A DNA stretch of 64,000 bases from Flavobacterium jejuense (GCF_006491595.2 NZ_VEVQ02000010.1:94369-158368); one strand, 5' to 3'; positions 24,415-33,897 are shown, counted from the stretch's first letter. The notes: generated by a model from the letters alone, not told the origin. Translations and numbers: made by a program.

Positions 24415-25746
24415 TTATTCGGTCAAACAAATTAAAAATGTAGTTTTATTATCTTTATTTTGATAAGTTAAATAACCACCATGTGCTTCAATAATATTCT
24501 TAGATAAAGTTAACCCTATTCCTGCTCCTTCTTTTCGAGTAGTGAAAAAAGGCATAAATATTTTATTTTCAATTTCTGGTTCTACACCATTTCCTGTATC
24601 AGTTATAGCGATGAAAAGTCTTTTCTCTTTTGTTTCAGCAGTAATTAAAATTTGTTTGTTTTCTTTGTTTGATAATGCATAAATACTATTCGTCAATAAA
24701 TTAATAAGTACTTGTTCCATCTGTAATTTATCAACTTTTAGTCTATATTTAAAGTCAATAGTGTTAGTTATTGCAATATTTTCTTTTTTAAATAAGGGTT
24801 GCATGATTTCTAAACTATTATTTATAATTTCGTTTAGTTCTGTTTTTTCTTTTTGAGGAGTTGGCAACATAGCTAATTTTCTATAGCTTTCAACAAATTG
24901 TTGCAGATGATCACTACGATGTAACATGGTTTGAACGCTTTGTTTCATGTCATCTAAATCTTCAGTAGAAAGGGACTCTTGGTCGATTAATTCTTTTAAA
25001 TTTTGTGAAAGTGAACGAATAGGAGTTAATGAATTCAATAATTCATGAGAAATTACCTTCATCAAATTAATCCAAGCTTCTTTTTCTTTTTTCTCAACTA
25101 CTTTTTGAATAGAATCCAATAAAACCACATAATAGTCTTGATTGTAAGTTTTAGTTCGTGAAGATTGCATTACAAAAGTTTGACTGTCTCTCTTGTTTAC
25201 TCTAATTTGTAATGATGTTTTTATTTCACTAAAACCTTGTTCTTCAATTATTTTACAAAGTGAAGGCAATTGGTTTTTTAAATAATACCATTTGCTAACT
25301 TTTGGAGCTTCAAAATGACTGGAAAAATAATCATTCATAAAGAAGATATTCCAGTCTTCATTTTCTTTTTGCAAAATTAAAATACCAGTTTCGACATTGT
25401 TTAAAATAGAACGATAAATGATGTCTTTAGAAACTTGCTCATTTTGTTTGTTTTTTAAAGTTTCGTATAATTTAAAAAGATTTTTGTAATTTGAAAATGA
25501 CTTGTGTTTGGAAAAATCAGCAGAAAAATCACTTTGTAGAATGGCCTGAATGGTTTTGTCATAAAACTGAAAAGCATTTTTAAGATATGTATAAAGTTCT
25601 ATTGTTAATAATAAAACTAATAATCCTACAAACAATGAAGTGTAGAATAGATCTTTTTGAAGTAGGTAAGTGGTAAATCCAAACCCCATCAGAATAATAA
25701 CTAATCGTATAAATAATTGATTGTATATTTTAATTGATCCTAACAT
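24415..25746 (-). CDS. NtrB-type sensor histidine kinase
   Basis: A 443-residue inner-membrane kinase. Two helices lie at about residues 12-29 and 34-54 with a very short periplasmic turn. A PAS-like region follows (about 105-215). The phosphoacceptor is His234 (VISHELLNSLTP), with the N of HELxN typical of NtrB-like kinases. The ATPase motifs NLLTNSIYAL, TDTGNGVE, FFTTRKEGAGIGL are intact. It lies 1 bp after the sigma-54-dependent response regulator on the same strand and surely partners it. The pair faces the efflux operon at 27238, its probable target. Confidence 0.93.
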   Translation of the reverse strand: MLGSIKIYNQLFIRLVIILMGFGFTTYLLQKDLFYTSLFVGLLVLLLTIELYTYLKNAFQFYDKTIQAILQSDFSADFSKHKSFSNYKNLFKLYETLKNKQNEQVSKDIIYRSILNNVETGILILQKENEDWNIFFMNDYFSSHFEAPKVSKWYYLKNQLPSLCKIIEEQGFSEIKTSLQIRVNKRDSQTFVMQSSRTKTYNQDYYVVLLDSIQKVVEKKEKEAWINLMKVISHELLNSLTPIRSLSQNLKELIDQESLSTEDLDDMKQSVQTMLHRSDHLQQFVESYRKLAMLPTPQKEKTELNEIINNSLEIMQPLFKKENIAITNTIDFKYRLKVDKLQMEQVLINLLTNSIYALSNKENKQILITAETKEKRLFIAITDTGNGVEPEIENKIFMPFFTTRKEGAGIGLTLSKNIIEAHGGYLTYQNKDNKTTFLICLTE

Positions 25747-25747
25747 T

Positions 25748-27097
25748 TTAAGGAGTTGTAATGTTGTATTTTTCTATTCTTCTATACAAAGAGGCTCTAG
25801 ATAAACCTAACTCTTCAGCTGATTTACTGATATTAAATTCGTTTTTTGTCAATACTTTTTCAATGGTCATTTTTTCAACATCAGAAAGGGGTAACTCCTC
25901 TTGATTTTCGTTATAGGAGCTTATAATTTCTAAGTCTAAATCAGTCGTTTTAATAGTATTATTTTCACATAAAATAATGGCTCTTTCAATTCGATTTTCC
26001 ATTTCACGAATGTTCCCATTCCAAGCATGTTTTTCTATTTGTTCTAATGCTTTTTCGTCAAAAACAACTTCTTCTTTCTCATATTTAACTTTCATTTTGT
26101 CTAAGAGAAAATGAGCTAATGGAATTTTGTCTGAAAATCGTTCTCGTAATGGAGGCAAAACAATTTCCATCGTATTGATGCGATAAAATAAATCTTCTCG
26201 AAAGTCCTTGTTTGAAACAGCTTGTTTTAAATCTAAATTAGTTGCTGTTATAATGCGAACATCTATAAGTCTAGGTTTAGACTCTCCTAATCTTGTGATT
26301 GTTTTAGTTTGAATAACTTGCAATAATTTTGATTGAAGTTGAATAGGAATATTACCAATTTCATCTAGAAAAATGGTTCCGTTTTGAGCAGCTTCAAATC
26401 GTCCTAGAGTATCCACTTTCGCATCAGTAAAGGCTCCTTTGGCATAACCAAATAATTCACTTTCAAAAATAGTAGCGTTTAATGAACCTAAATCAACATG
26501 TACAAAAGGGTTTGTTTTTCGATTGGAAACTAAATGAATATGATGTGCTAACACAAATTTACCAGTCCCATTTTCACCTAAAATAAGGACATTTGCATCA
26601 GTTTTGGCTACTTTATCAGCTAGTTCATATGCTTTTTTAATGTTTTGTGAAGCTCCTATGAAATAATTTGGAATAATATCATTTTGATTTTTTTTTGTCT
26701 TTGATTTTCTAGATTCTTCTACTGCTTTTTTTACGGTATTTAGTAATTTATCATTATCCCAAGGTTTTAAAACATAATCAAAAGCACCAGATTTTAATCC
26801 TTCCACAGCAGTTTCTACTTTTCCAAATGCAGTCATTAGAATAACAATGGTTTTTGGAGCTAATTTTTTTATCTCTTTTAGAAAATATAATCCTTCTTTC
26901 CCATCTTCAAAACCGATACGGTAATTCATATCTAATAAAACCACATCAATGTTATGATCAGCTAAAAGTTGAATTACATTTTTAGGATTATTTAGAGTAT
27001 GAATCACCTCAAAATGTTTCTTTAACAACATTCTTACAGAGAAAAGGATGTCTTCTTGGTCATCAATAACTAAAATTTCGGCTTGTGTTTTTTTCAT
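25748..27097 (-). CDS. Sigma-54-dependent response regulator (NtrC family)
   Basis: A 449-residue activator. The receiver domain has Asp12-Asp13 and the phosphoacceptor Asp56 (VVLLDMNYR). The AAA+ domain starts near residue 145 with the Walker A motif GENGTGK (174-180) and Walker B GTIFLDEIG. The sigma-54 contact loop reads GAFTDA (221-226) rather than GAFTGA, a variant I believe is frequent in Bacteroidota. A Fis-type helix-turn-helix ends the protein (NISKSAEELGLSRASLYRRI). It binds DNA upstream of sigma-54 promoters; twin 16-bp inverted repeats and a sigma-54-like promoter lie just upstream of its gene, facing the efflux operon. Confidence 0.95.
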   Translation of the reverse strand: MKKTQAEILVIDDQEDILFSVRMLLKKHFEVIHTLNNPKNVIQLLADHNIDVVLLDMNYRIGFEDGKEGLYFLKEIKKLAPKTIVILMTAFGKVETAVEGLKSGAFDYVLKPWDNDKLLNTVKKAVEESRKSKTKKNQNDIIPNYFIGASQNIKKAYELADKVAKTDANVLILGENGTGKFVLAHHIHLVSNRKTNPFVHVDLGSLNATIFESELFGYAKGAFTDAKVDTLGRFEAAQNGTIFLDEIGNIPIQLQSKLLQVIQTKTITRLGESKPRLIDVRIITATNLDLKQAVSNKDFREDLFYRINTMEIVLPPLRERFSDKIPLAHFLLDKMKVKYEKEEVVFDEKALEQIEKHAWNGNIREMENRIERAIILCENNTIKTTDLDLEIISSYNENQEELPLSDVEKMTIEKVLTKNEFNISKSAEELGLSRASLYRRIEKYNITTP

Positions 27098-27101
27098 CTA
27101 G

Positions 27102-27138
27102 TGTTCAGTTTCGTACAAAAGGTGTTCAAAATCGGACA
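27102..27138. promoter_or_regulatory. Two tandem operator sites (TGTTC-N6-GnACA), candidate NtrC-type enhancer sites
   Basis: Site 1 (27102-27117) reads TGTTC-AGTTTC-GTACA and site 2 (27123-27138) reads TGTTC-AAAATC-GGACA. Each is a near-palindrome with a 6-bp spacer. Their centres are 21 bp apart, two helical turns, so dimers would lie on the same DNA face. They sit 5 bp upstream of the regulator gene and 62-98 bp upstream of a sigma-54-like promoter for the efflux operon. The assignment to the adjacent regulator is inferred from position. Confidence 0.65.
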
Positions 27139-27199
27139 GTTGTTGTTTTTTAATAATTGCAATCAATTGAAATGTAGTGTTTTGTGAATATTAAAATGA

Positions 27200-27215
27200 T
27201 GGCATGAAATTCCCC
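27200..27215 (+). promoter_or_regulatory. Sigma-54-like promoter of the efflux operon
   Basis: TGGCATGAAATTCCCC fits the -24 box well (TGGCA) and the -12 box less well (TTCCC instead of TTGC). Transcription would begin near 27226, 12 bases before the ATG at 27238. The weak -12 match keeps confidence moderate; the context of an NtrC-type regulator supports it. Confidence 0.5.
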
Positions 27216-27237
27216 ATATTAATAGAAAAATACAATA

Positions 27238-28479
27238 ATGGACACTATCATCAATCGTAAAAATAATAAAAAAAAGAAGCTCCTTCTAGTTATTCCAATA
27301 ATTTTACTCTTATGTTATTTCATTTTCAGTGGTATGATTAAAAAGAGAACATATAATGTTAAACAATCAGAAATAACAATAAAAAAAGTTGAAAACGATT
27401 ATTTTGAAGATTTTATTTTGTTTCAAGCTAAAGTAACGCCTTTGCATTCCATGTTGGTCAATGTTATTGAAGGTGGAGCAGTTCAAGAAATTTTTGTTGA
27501 AAATGGAGATATGGTAACAAAAGGACAACCTTTAGTTCGATTGTATAATCCAAATACAGAATTGACTTATATGCAACAAGAAACGTCAATTATAGAACAA
27601 ATTAACAACTTGAACAAAGCTAAGTTAGATTTAAGAAATCAAGAATTAAACTTAGCAAAAGATTTAATTGCTATTGAACATGATTATTTAGATGCTGAAA
27701 ATTTATATAACTTAAATCAAAAGTTATTTGAACAAGAAATTATTGCCAAAAATGAATGGAAAGTGACTCAAGAGAATTATCGTTTTCAAAAAGAAAGAAT
27801 GAGTATTATAAAACAAAGTGTGACCAAAGAAAAACAGGCCAACTTAATTCAAATTGGACAATTAAATCAGTCTATTGGAATTATGAGTCAAAGTTTATCG
27901 ATTTTGAGAAAAAACAAAAACAATTTTTTAATAACAGCTCCACTTTCAGGACGATTGTCTTCATTTGAACCTATTTTAGGAAAGACTTTCACGCAAGGCA
28001 ATAGTATTGGAACTATAGATGTTATGCAAGGTTACAAATTGGTGGCTGATGTGGATGAATTTTATTTAGACAGAGTTGCTATTGGTCAAAAAGGAACAAT
28101 AGATTTCAATGGAAAAACGGTTGAGGTGCAAATTGGAAAAGTGATTCCAGAAGTGAAAAATGGTCGTTTTATTGTAGAGATTAACTTTGTTAAAGATGAA
28201 AATTTAGAATTAAACCAAGGATTGTCTTTCGGGGTACGAATTAACCTTTCTGAGAAAACAAAAACAACTTTGCTGTCAAAAGGGAGTTTTTACCAAGATA
28301 CAGTAGGAAAATGGATTTTTGTGGTAAACGGAAACAAAGCAGAAAGAAGAAACATTAAATTAGGTAGAGAAAATCCTTTATATTATGAAGTAATCGAAGG
28401 TTTAAAAGAAGACGAGAAGGTCATTACATCAACTTATAAGGATTACAATGAAGTACAAATTTTAAATATTGAAAAATAA
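27238..28479 (+). CDS. HlyD-type periplasmic adaptor of an ABC efflux system
   Basis: A 413-residue membrane fusion protein. One N-terminal membrane anchor lies at about residues 14-32. A biotinyl-lipoyl-like half (VIEGGAVQEIFVENGDMVTKG is split by its turn) is followed by a long coiled-coil hairpin (about 110-225; ETSIIEQINNLNKA, IGQLNQSIGIMSQ), the second lipoyl half (ITAPLSGRLSSFE) and a C-terminal barrel. It would bridge the inner-membrane ABC permease and the TolC channel encoded downstream. It is first in a five-gene operon and has a sigma-54-like promoter. Confidence 0.9.
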   Translation: MDTIINRKNNKKKKLLLVIPIILLLCYFIFSGMIKKRTYNVKQSEITIKKVENDYFEDFILFQAKVTPLHSMLVNVIEGGAVQEIFVENGDMVTKGQPLVRLYNPNTELTYMQQETSIIEQINNLNKAKLDLRNQELNLAKDLIAIEHDYLDAENLYNLNQKLFEQEIIAKNEWKVTQENYRFQKERMSIIKQSVTKEKQANLIQIGQLNQSIGIMSQSLSILRKNKNNFLITAPLSGRLSSFEPILGKTFTQGNSIGTIDVMQGYKLVADVDEFYLDRVAIGQKGTIDFNGKTVEVQIGKVIPEVKNGRFIVEINFVKDENLELNQGLSFGVRINLSEKTKTTLLSKGSFYQDTVGKWIFVVNGNKAERRNIKLGRENPLYYEVIEGLKEDEKVITSTYKDYNEVQILNIEK

Positions 28480-28515
28480 ATTATTCACTAATTATTCACG
28501 ACTAATTATTAAAAA

Positions 28516-29217
28516 ATGATAGAAATTAAAAACCTTACAAAGGTATTTCAAACGGAAGAAGTAGAAACAAAAGCACTAAACGAGGTTTCAATCACAATCA
28601 ATCAAGGAGAATTTGTAACTATCATGGGACCTTCAGGAAGTGGAAAATCAACACTTTTAAATATTGTAGGTCTTTTAGATAGTGCAACAGGTGGAAGTTA
28701 TCAATTACTAAATCAAGAAATGATAGGCATTAAAGAACAAGAAAAATCAAAGGTAAGAAAGCAAAATATTGGTTTTGTGTTCCAAAATTTTAATCTTATA
28801 GACGAACTATCGGTTTATGACAATATAGAATTGCCTTTAATTTATAATAATATTGCGGCTTCTGAAAGAAAGATAAAAGTGAAAGCTATGGCTGAGCGTT
28901 TAGGTATTTCGCACCGATTGAAACACTATCCTCAACAACTTTCTGGAGGACAACAACAGCGTGTTGCTGTAGCAAGAGCATTAATCAACGATCCAAAGAT
29001 AATTTTAGCCGATGAGCCAACAGGAAATTTAGATTCTAAAAATGGAAATGAAGTAATGGAATTATTAACCGATTTACATGCTCAAGGAGCCACTATTTTA
29101 ATGGTAACCCATTCTAATTATGACGCTTCTTTTTCTCAAAAAACCATTTTCATGAAAGACGGAATCATTCTTTCAGAGAAGAACAATAGTAAAAACGTGG
29201 ATGTATTAATTTCTTAA
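28516..29217 (+). CDS. ABC transporter ATPase (MacB/LolD type)
   Basis: A 233-residue nucleotide-binding subunit. Walker A GPSGSGKS (residues 38-45), Q-loop [10 protein letters not shown], signature LSGGQQQR, Walker [10 protein letters not shown] and the switch histidine (MVTHSNYD) are all intact. It belongs to the MacB/LolD/FtsE group that powers FtsX-fold permeases by mechanotransmission. It should pair with the FtsX-fold permease at 30104. The gap before it (28480-28515) holds a short direct repeat of ACTAATTATT, of no evident role. Confidence 0.94.
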   Translation: MIEIKNLTKVFQTEEVETKALNEVSITINQGEFVTIMGPSGSGKSTLLNIVGLLDSATGGSYQLLNQEMIGIKEQEKSKVRKQNIGFVFQNFNLIDELSVYDNIELPLIYNNIAASERKIKVKAMAERLGISHRLKHYPQQLSGGQQQRVAVARALINDPKIILADEPTGNLDSKNGNEVMELLTDLHAQGATILMVTHSNYDASFSQKTIFMKDGIILSEKNNSKNVDVLIS

Positions 29218-29229
29218 AAAAATAAAATC

Positions 29230-30030
29230 ATGATAAAGATAATTGTAACGGTAACCGCTTTTTTAATTAGTTTAATTTCATTTGCCCAAGTTTCAGAAAA
29301 TAGAACAGTAGGTGATTTTTCTAAATTACAAGTGTCAAATGCTATTGAAGTTTTTTACACTGTTTCGAATACTAAAAGTGTAAAAGTAGAAACTGACGAA
29401 AAAGAAAATTTAAAATATATAAAAGCAATAGCTGAAAACGGAACATTAAAGCTTTTTGTAGACACATCAGACTATAAAAAGGAAAAAAACAGTAAAAAAC
29501 GTTCAAAAGGTAAAAATGTAAACTGGATTAACGGAGTTGAATTTGCTGTACTAAAAATCACGATTTCTGGACCAAATTTAGAGGCAATTAAAGCAAGTTC
29601 GTCTGCTGATATTAAAATTGAAAACACCAATACCAGTTCAAATTTAGATATTGCAGTTAGTTCTTCAGGAAGTATTTCAGGGAATTTCAATTGTACAAAT
29701 TTAACCATTGACGCTTCTTCAAGTGGAGATTTTACAGGCAAAATTGATGCAACTTCAGCTGCAATTGAGTCAAGCAGTTCAAGCGATGTAAATTTATCAG
29801 GAAAAGCTACAAAAATTTCAGTAAAAGCAAGTAGTTCATCTGATTGTAATTTAAAAGATTTTATGGTTGAAGAAGCCATTATTGGAGCAAGTTCTTCAGC
29901 TGATGTTTCCATAAAAGTTACAAAATCAATTGAAGCAAAAGCTACATCAAGTGCTTCGATTGAATATTTTGGAAATCCATCAGCAGTTAAAAAAGAAGAA
30001 AGTTCTTCGGGTTCAGTTAAAAACAAATAA
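29230..30030 (+). CDS. DUF2807 (head GIN domain) exported protein
   Basis: A 266-residue protein with a signal peptide (residues 1-19, ending ISFAQ). The rest is a serine-rich repeating beta pattern (KASSSADIKI, VSSSGSISG, DASSSGDFTG, ESSSSSDVN, GASSSADVS), typical of DUF2807, which forms a beta-solenoid. Its function is unknown. It lies inside an efflux operon, 12 bp after the ATPase gene and 73 bp before the permease gene, which suggests a periplasmic or surface role linked to this transporter. A 201-codon antisense open frame across it is a by-product of the repeats. Confidence 0.82.
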   Translation: MIKIIVTVTAFLISLISFAQVSENRTVGDFSKLQVSNAIEVFYTVSNTKSVKVETDEKENLKYIKAIAENGTLKLFVDTSDYKKEKNSKKRSKGKNVNWINGVEFAVLKITISGPNLEAIKASSSADIKIENTNTSSNLDIAVSSSGSISGNFNCTNLTIDASSSGDFTGKIDATSAAIESSSSSDVNLSGKATKISVKASSSSDCNLKDFMVEEAIIGASSSADVSIKVTKSIEAKATSSASIEYFGNPSAVKKEESSSGSVKNK

Positions 30031-30103
30031 GCATCAAAATCATCAATCGATGTGAAGCCAAATTTTATGGAACGCAACGTAAAAAATCAAAAAACGAATC
30101 ATT

Positions 30104-32530
30104 ATGTTAAAAAATTGGACAAATCTTTTTATCTATCATATAAAAAACAATAAGTTATTTACTTTTCTAAATATTTTAGGATTGAGTATTGGAATTGCAG
30201 GTTTAATTTTTGCAACCTTATATTGGAATGACGAGCAGAGTTATAATGAATGGAACCCTGAAAAGAATAAGGTGCATCAGGTGATTAGTGACTTAGGAAA
30301 TGATATTATTTGGGGTTATACAGCAAGTCCTTTAGAGCAATATTTAGAGGAAATACCTGAGGTAGAATCACATTGTTACTTTAACACTTGGTATTATAAT
30401 GAAATGATAACCTACAAAGGGAAAAAAGAATTAATTGAAAAAATATTCGATGGGCAAAAGAATTTCTTTGAATTTTTTCCATTCGAATTTACTAAAGGAA
30501 ACAGCAAAACGGCTTTAGTGGACAATACTAGTATTGCACTCTCAGAAGAAGTTGCCCAACGCTTATTTGGCAACGCTGAACCAATGGGAAAACAAGTGCT
30601 GTATTCTGGTAGAACTTTGGTAGTAAGAGGTGTTTATAAAATCAATAAAAAGTCATCAATTGCTCCAGAAGCTGTTACTAATATAATTGATAAACAATTA
30701 GAAGCAAATGCAGATCAATGGGGTAATTTTAATTTTGGATTGCTACTAAAACTTAAAGATCCTGCTCAAAAAGCTAAAGTTGAAAAAGCATTAGACCAAT
30801 TGTTTTTTAAATATAAAATTGCTAAAGAAGCGGCAGACGAAGGTATTTCAGTAGAGGAATATACCAAGTTATATGGAACTATTTCTAATGTTTTAGAACC
30901 CTTAGCTACTGCAAGATTGCATTCAAAAGCACATGGCTATCCTGAAGGAAATGGGAATTATCAAATGGTCCTTATTTTAGTAGGTTTGTCTTTTTTAATT
31001 TTACTCCTTTCTATAGTAAATTATGTCAATCTAGCCACTGCAAATGCAATTAAAAGAGCTAAGGAAGTTGGAGTGCGAAAGATTATTGGGGCAACAAAAA
31101 ATAATATTATTCAACAATTTTTATTTGAGACTGTCATTACGGTGCTCTTTGCAATTATTATTTCTTTAGTGATAGTAGAATTAACATTGCCTCTTTATAA
31201 TGCTTTTTTAGAAAAAGAATTACTTATTCACGGCAGTCAGTTTTATGTACAAATTATTTTAATATTTTTAGTTACAGTACTTGTTGCTGGTATTTTCCCT
31301 GCTGTTTATGTATCTAATTTTGATACGTTAAAAGTCTTAAAAGGAAATTTTGGCAGAAGTAAAAGCGGAATATGGTTAAGAAACGGAATGCTAATTCTAC
31401 AATTTTCAATTGCTACTTTTTTTATAGTAGGTTCTTATATTGTTTATGAACAAGTGCAATTTATGTTGGATAAAGATTTAGGATTTCAAGGAGAACAAGT
31501 TCTTGAAATTGCCTATAGAAATCCATATGATTACAAAGAGAAAAATTACCAACAGAAATTAATCACAAGATACAATACTATAAAACAAGAGATTTCCAAA
31601 ATTAAAGGAGTAAAACAAGTCTCAACAGGAGCTTTTAAATTTGGAAATGGAGCTACTTCATCTTCAAGTTTTAGATATAAAGAGGCTACCATTCAAGGGC
31701 AAAATATGGCTGTGGATTTTGGTATGCTTGAAATGATGCAAACAAAAATCGTACAAGGAAGGTCTTTTAATGAAAAATTTGCATCAGATACAATAAACAC
31801 AATGATGATTAATGAAACAACTCTGAAAATGATGCATGAAAAAGAGCCTATTGGTAAAACAATTGAATGGAATGGAAATAAATTAAAAATCATTGGAGTG
31901 GTGAAAGATTTTCATTTATATGGTCCGCAAGCTGAAATTCCACCTATGTCTTTCTTTCATTTTAAAACGATAGACTGGATGCTTCAAAATGTGAATACTA
32001 TATACGTAAAAGTGGAACCAGAAAATTTGGAGCAAACTATTACAAATATTGAAAAATTTTGGGTTAAAAATGTGGAAACAGAATATCCATTCAGTTATGA
32101 TTTTGTAGATAAAAGTTATGCGAGAACTTTTCAAAAATTCATTAAAATGAAAAATTTATTTTCACTACTTAATATAGTGGTAATATTAATTGCTCTTTTC
32201 GGACTATTTGCATTAGCTAGTTATTCCATTCAGAGACGAATGAAAGAAATAGCCATTCGAAAAACACTTGGAGCTGAAACAAATGTCCTTTTGAAAGAAT
32301 TGTCTAAGCAATATATAGTATTTTGTGTCATTGGTTTTTTAATAGCATTATTTCCTGCCTATTATTTGTTAAACCTTTGGTTAGAAGATTTTGCTTTTCG
32401 AATTTCAATTTCTTGGATTCCATTTGTAATAGGATTTGTGGTTTTGTTGTTTTTAACCCTAGGAATAGTGCTCTCAAGAGCTTATTTAGCTACAAAAGTT
32501 GATGTTTTAAAATATTTAAAATATGAGTAA
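30104..32530 (+). CDS. FtsX-fold ABC permease (MacB-like, duplicated)
   Basis: An 808-residue inner-membrane permease. A first helix (about residues 21-43) precedes a MacB-like periplasmic core. Three helices follow near 285-400, then a second unit: a helix near 425-445, a second periplasmic domain and three terminal helices (about 680-800). The segments IKRAKEVGVRKIIGATKNNI and MKEIAIRKTLGAETNVLLKEL are the duplicated FtsX coupling helices. It works with the ATPase, adaptor and TolC encoded around it. The substrate is unknown; peptides, antibiotics or lipophilic molecules are typical. Its end overlaps the TolC-like gene by 8 bp, so translation is coupled. Confidence 0.92.
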   Translation: MLKNWTNLFIYHIKNNKLFTFLNILGLSIGIAGLIFATLYWNDEQSYNEWNPEKNKVHQVISDLGNDIIWGYTASPLEQYLEEIPEVESHCYFNTWYYNEMITYKGKKELIEKIFDGQKNFFEFFPFEFTKGNSKTALVDNTSIALSEEVAQRLFGNAEPMGKQVLYSGRTLVVRGVYKINKKSSIAPEAVTNIIDKQLEANADQWGNFNFGLLLKLKDPAQKAKVEKALDQLFFKYKIAKEAADEGISVEEYTKLYGTISNVLEPLATARLHSKAHGYPEGNGNYQMVLILVGLSFLILLLSIVNYVNLATANAIKRAKEVGVRKIIGATKNNIIQQFLFETVITVLFAIIISLVIVELTLPLYNAFLEKELLIHGSQFYVQIILIFLVTVLVAGIFPAVYVSNFDTLKVLKGNFGRSKSGIWLRNGMLILQFSIATFFIVGSYIVYEQVQFMLDKDLGFQGEQVLEIAYRNPYDYKEKNYQQKLITRYNTIKQEISKIKGVKQVSTGAFKFGNGATSSSSFRYKEATIQGQNMAVDFGMLEMMQTKIVQGRSFNEKFASDTINTMMINETTLKMMHEKEPIGKTIEWNGNKLKIIGVVKDFHLYGPQAEIPPMSFFHFKTIDWMLQNVNTIYVKVEPENLEQTITNIEKFWVKNVETEYPFSYDFVDKSYARTFQKFIKMKNLFSLLNIVVILIALFGLFALASYSIQRRMKEIAIRKTLGAETNVLLKELSKQYIVFCVIGFLIALFPAYYLLNLWLEDFAFRISISWIPFVIGFVVLLFLTLGIVLSRAYLATKVDVLKYLKYE

Positions 32531-33809
32531 GATTGTCGCTTTTATTTTCTTTTGGAGTATATGTGCCAATTCGCAAAATGAAATTTGGACTTTAGAAAAA
32601 TGTATTGAAGTTGGTTTGCAAAATAGTTTGGAAATAAAAATCAAACAAATTGAAATCAAGCGAACTCAAAAAAGTCATAATTCAATTGTAAATAAGCTAT
32701 TACCAACTGTGAGTTTTGATGTGAATCAAAGTTATAATTTTGGTTCAACTATTGACCCTTCAACTAATGGAAGAGTAAGTTCTAATATTCAATATGATAA
32801 CTTTTTTTTAGGTGCTAGAATGAATTTGCTGGATTTTAATGCTATTGCAACTTCACAACTTACAAAGCTAAATATTGAACTAGCTAATGTAGAAAAAGAA
32901 GTGCTGGAAAATGAATACCAACTGCAAATTGCGGAAAGTTATTTTACTGCGTTATACAGTCAAGAGTTATTAAAAATACAGGAAGCACAGTTTAAAAATG
33001 CTCTGCAGAATCTAGATAGAGTTCAAAAAGAAGAAAGTTTAGGAAGCAAGCCAAAGAGCGATTTGTATGATATGCAACTGAATGTAGCTCAAGAACAGGC
33101 AACAATTTTAACAACAAAACAAGAATTGCAAATTCAAAAAAAGCAATTGTTTCAACTTTTAAATAGTGAAACTATAACTGTTGAGAATATAGAGTTATTT
33201 CCTTATTCAAATGAATTAGAAATAGCGAATATAATGGATAATCCAAATTTAAAATTAGCCACTTTAAAGTACAAACAAGATTTAAAAAGAATAAAGCAAG
33301 CTAGAGGGAATAATTTACCTTCGTTAAGTGCTTTTTACAATTATTCAACTTTTTATTACAAACCTTTAAATCAGCCAAATGTAATTGTAAATAGTTTTAA
33401 TAATCAACTTACGGACAATAAAAATCAACAAGTGGGTTTGGCTTTGAGTATCCCTATTTTTAATGGATTTCGTAATTCAAAAAATGTAAAAGCATTAAAA
33501 CTTGAGAGTGATAAATCAAAATTAGTTGTTGAGAAAGAGAAAATTAAAATTAACCAACAAGTTAAAATTGAGCAGGAAAAGAAAGAACAATTAATACAAT
33601 TAGAAGACAAATTAGTAACTATTAACTTGCTTTCGGAAAAAACTTATAAAACGGCTCAATCAAAATATGAGGCAGGAAAAATGGATGCTGTTGTTTTATC
33701 AACAGTTAAGAATCAATTGTTACAATCGGAGTATAACTTATTGAAAAACAAGTTTCAGCTTCAATTTGCAACAGTTAAAATCAATCTTATACAGTACAAT
33801 CACTTATGA
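32523..33809 (+). CDS. TolC-family outer-membrane efflux protein
   Basis: A 428-residue outer-membrane factor. The N-terminus has a signal peptide (cleavage near ICANSQN). The mature start EIWTLEKCIEVGLQNSLEIK is a TolC/OEP hallmark, repeated in the second half (ELEIANIMDNPNLKLATLKYK). Long amphipathic helices build the periplasmic tunnel. GLALSIPIFNGFRNSKNVK is the conserved central strand. It completes the tripartite efflux operon begun at 27238 and overlaps the permease gene by 8 bp. No terminator was seen directly after it. Confidence 0.92.
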   Translation: MSKIVAFIFFWSICANSQNEIWTLEKCIEVGLQNSLEIKIKQIEIKRTQKSHNSIVNKLLPTVSFDVNQSYNFGSTIDPSTNGRVSSNIQYDNFFLGARMNLLDFNAIATSQLTKLNIELANVEKEVLENEYQLQIAESYFTALYSQELLKIQEAQFKNALQNLDRVQKEESLGSKPKSDLYDMQLNVAQEQATILTTKQELQIQKKQLFQLLNSETITVENIELFPYSNELEIANIMDNPNLKLATLKYKQDLKRIKQARGNNLPSLSAFYNYSTFYYKPLNQPNVIVNSFNNQLTDNKNQQVGLALSIPIFNGFRNSKNVKALKLESDKSKLVVEKEKIKINQQVKIEQEKKEQLIQLEDKLVTINLLSEKTYKTAQSKYEAGKMDAVVLSTVKNQLLQSEYNLLKNKFQLQFATVKINLIQYNHL

Positions 33810-33889
33810 ATGGTAAAGCTATAAATTCGAACTATTTAATTATAAGAAAACTTTAAACTTTAATGCTTTCACACTTTTAAACTTCTAAC

Positions 33890-33897
33890 TATCTTTG
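33890..33897 (+). promoter_or_regulatory. -7 promoter element for the Mrp/NifU genes
   Basis: TATCTTTG is an exact TAnnTTTG match, preceded by ACACTTTTAAACTTCTAAC, much like the region before tyrS. The leader to the ATG at 34017 would be about 110 nt and shows no long reading frame. Confidence 0.55.

Noticed and set aside
26420..26437. GAFTDA as an inactivating mutation of the activator
   Set aside because: The rest of the AAA+ domain is intact, the regulator sits in a coherent circuit, and the variant seems frequent in Bacteroidota; kept only as a finding.
29472..30077. A 201-codon open frame antisense to the DUF2807 gene
   Set aside because: It is a by-product of the serine-rich repeats on the other strand; low complexity, no recognisable domain, no promoter or ribosome site.
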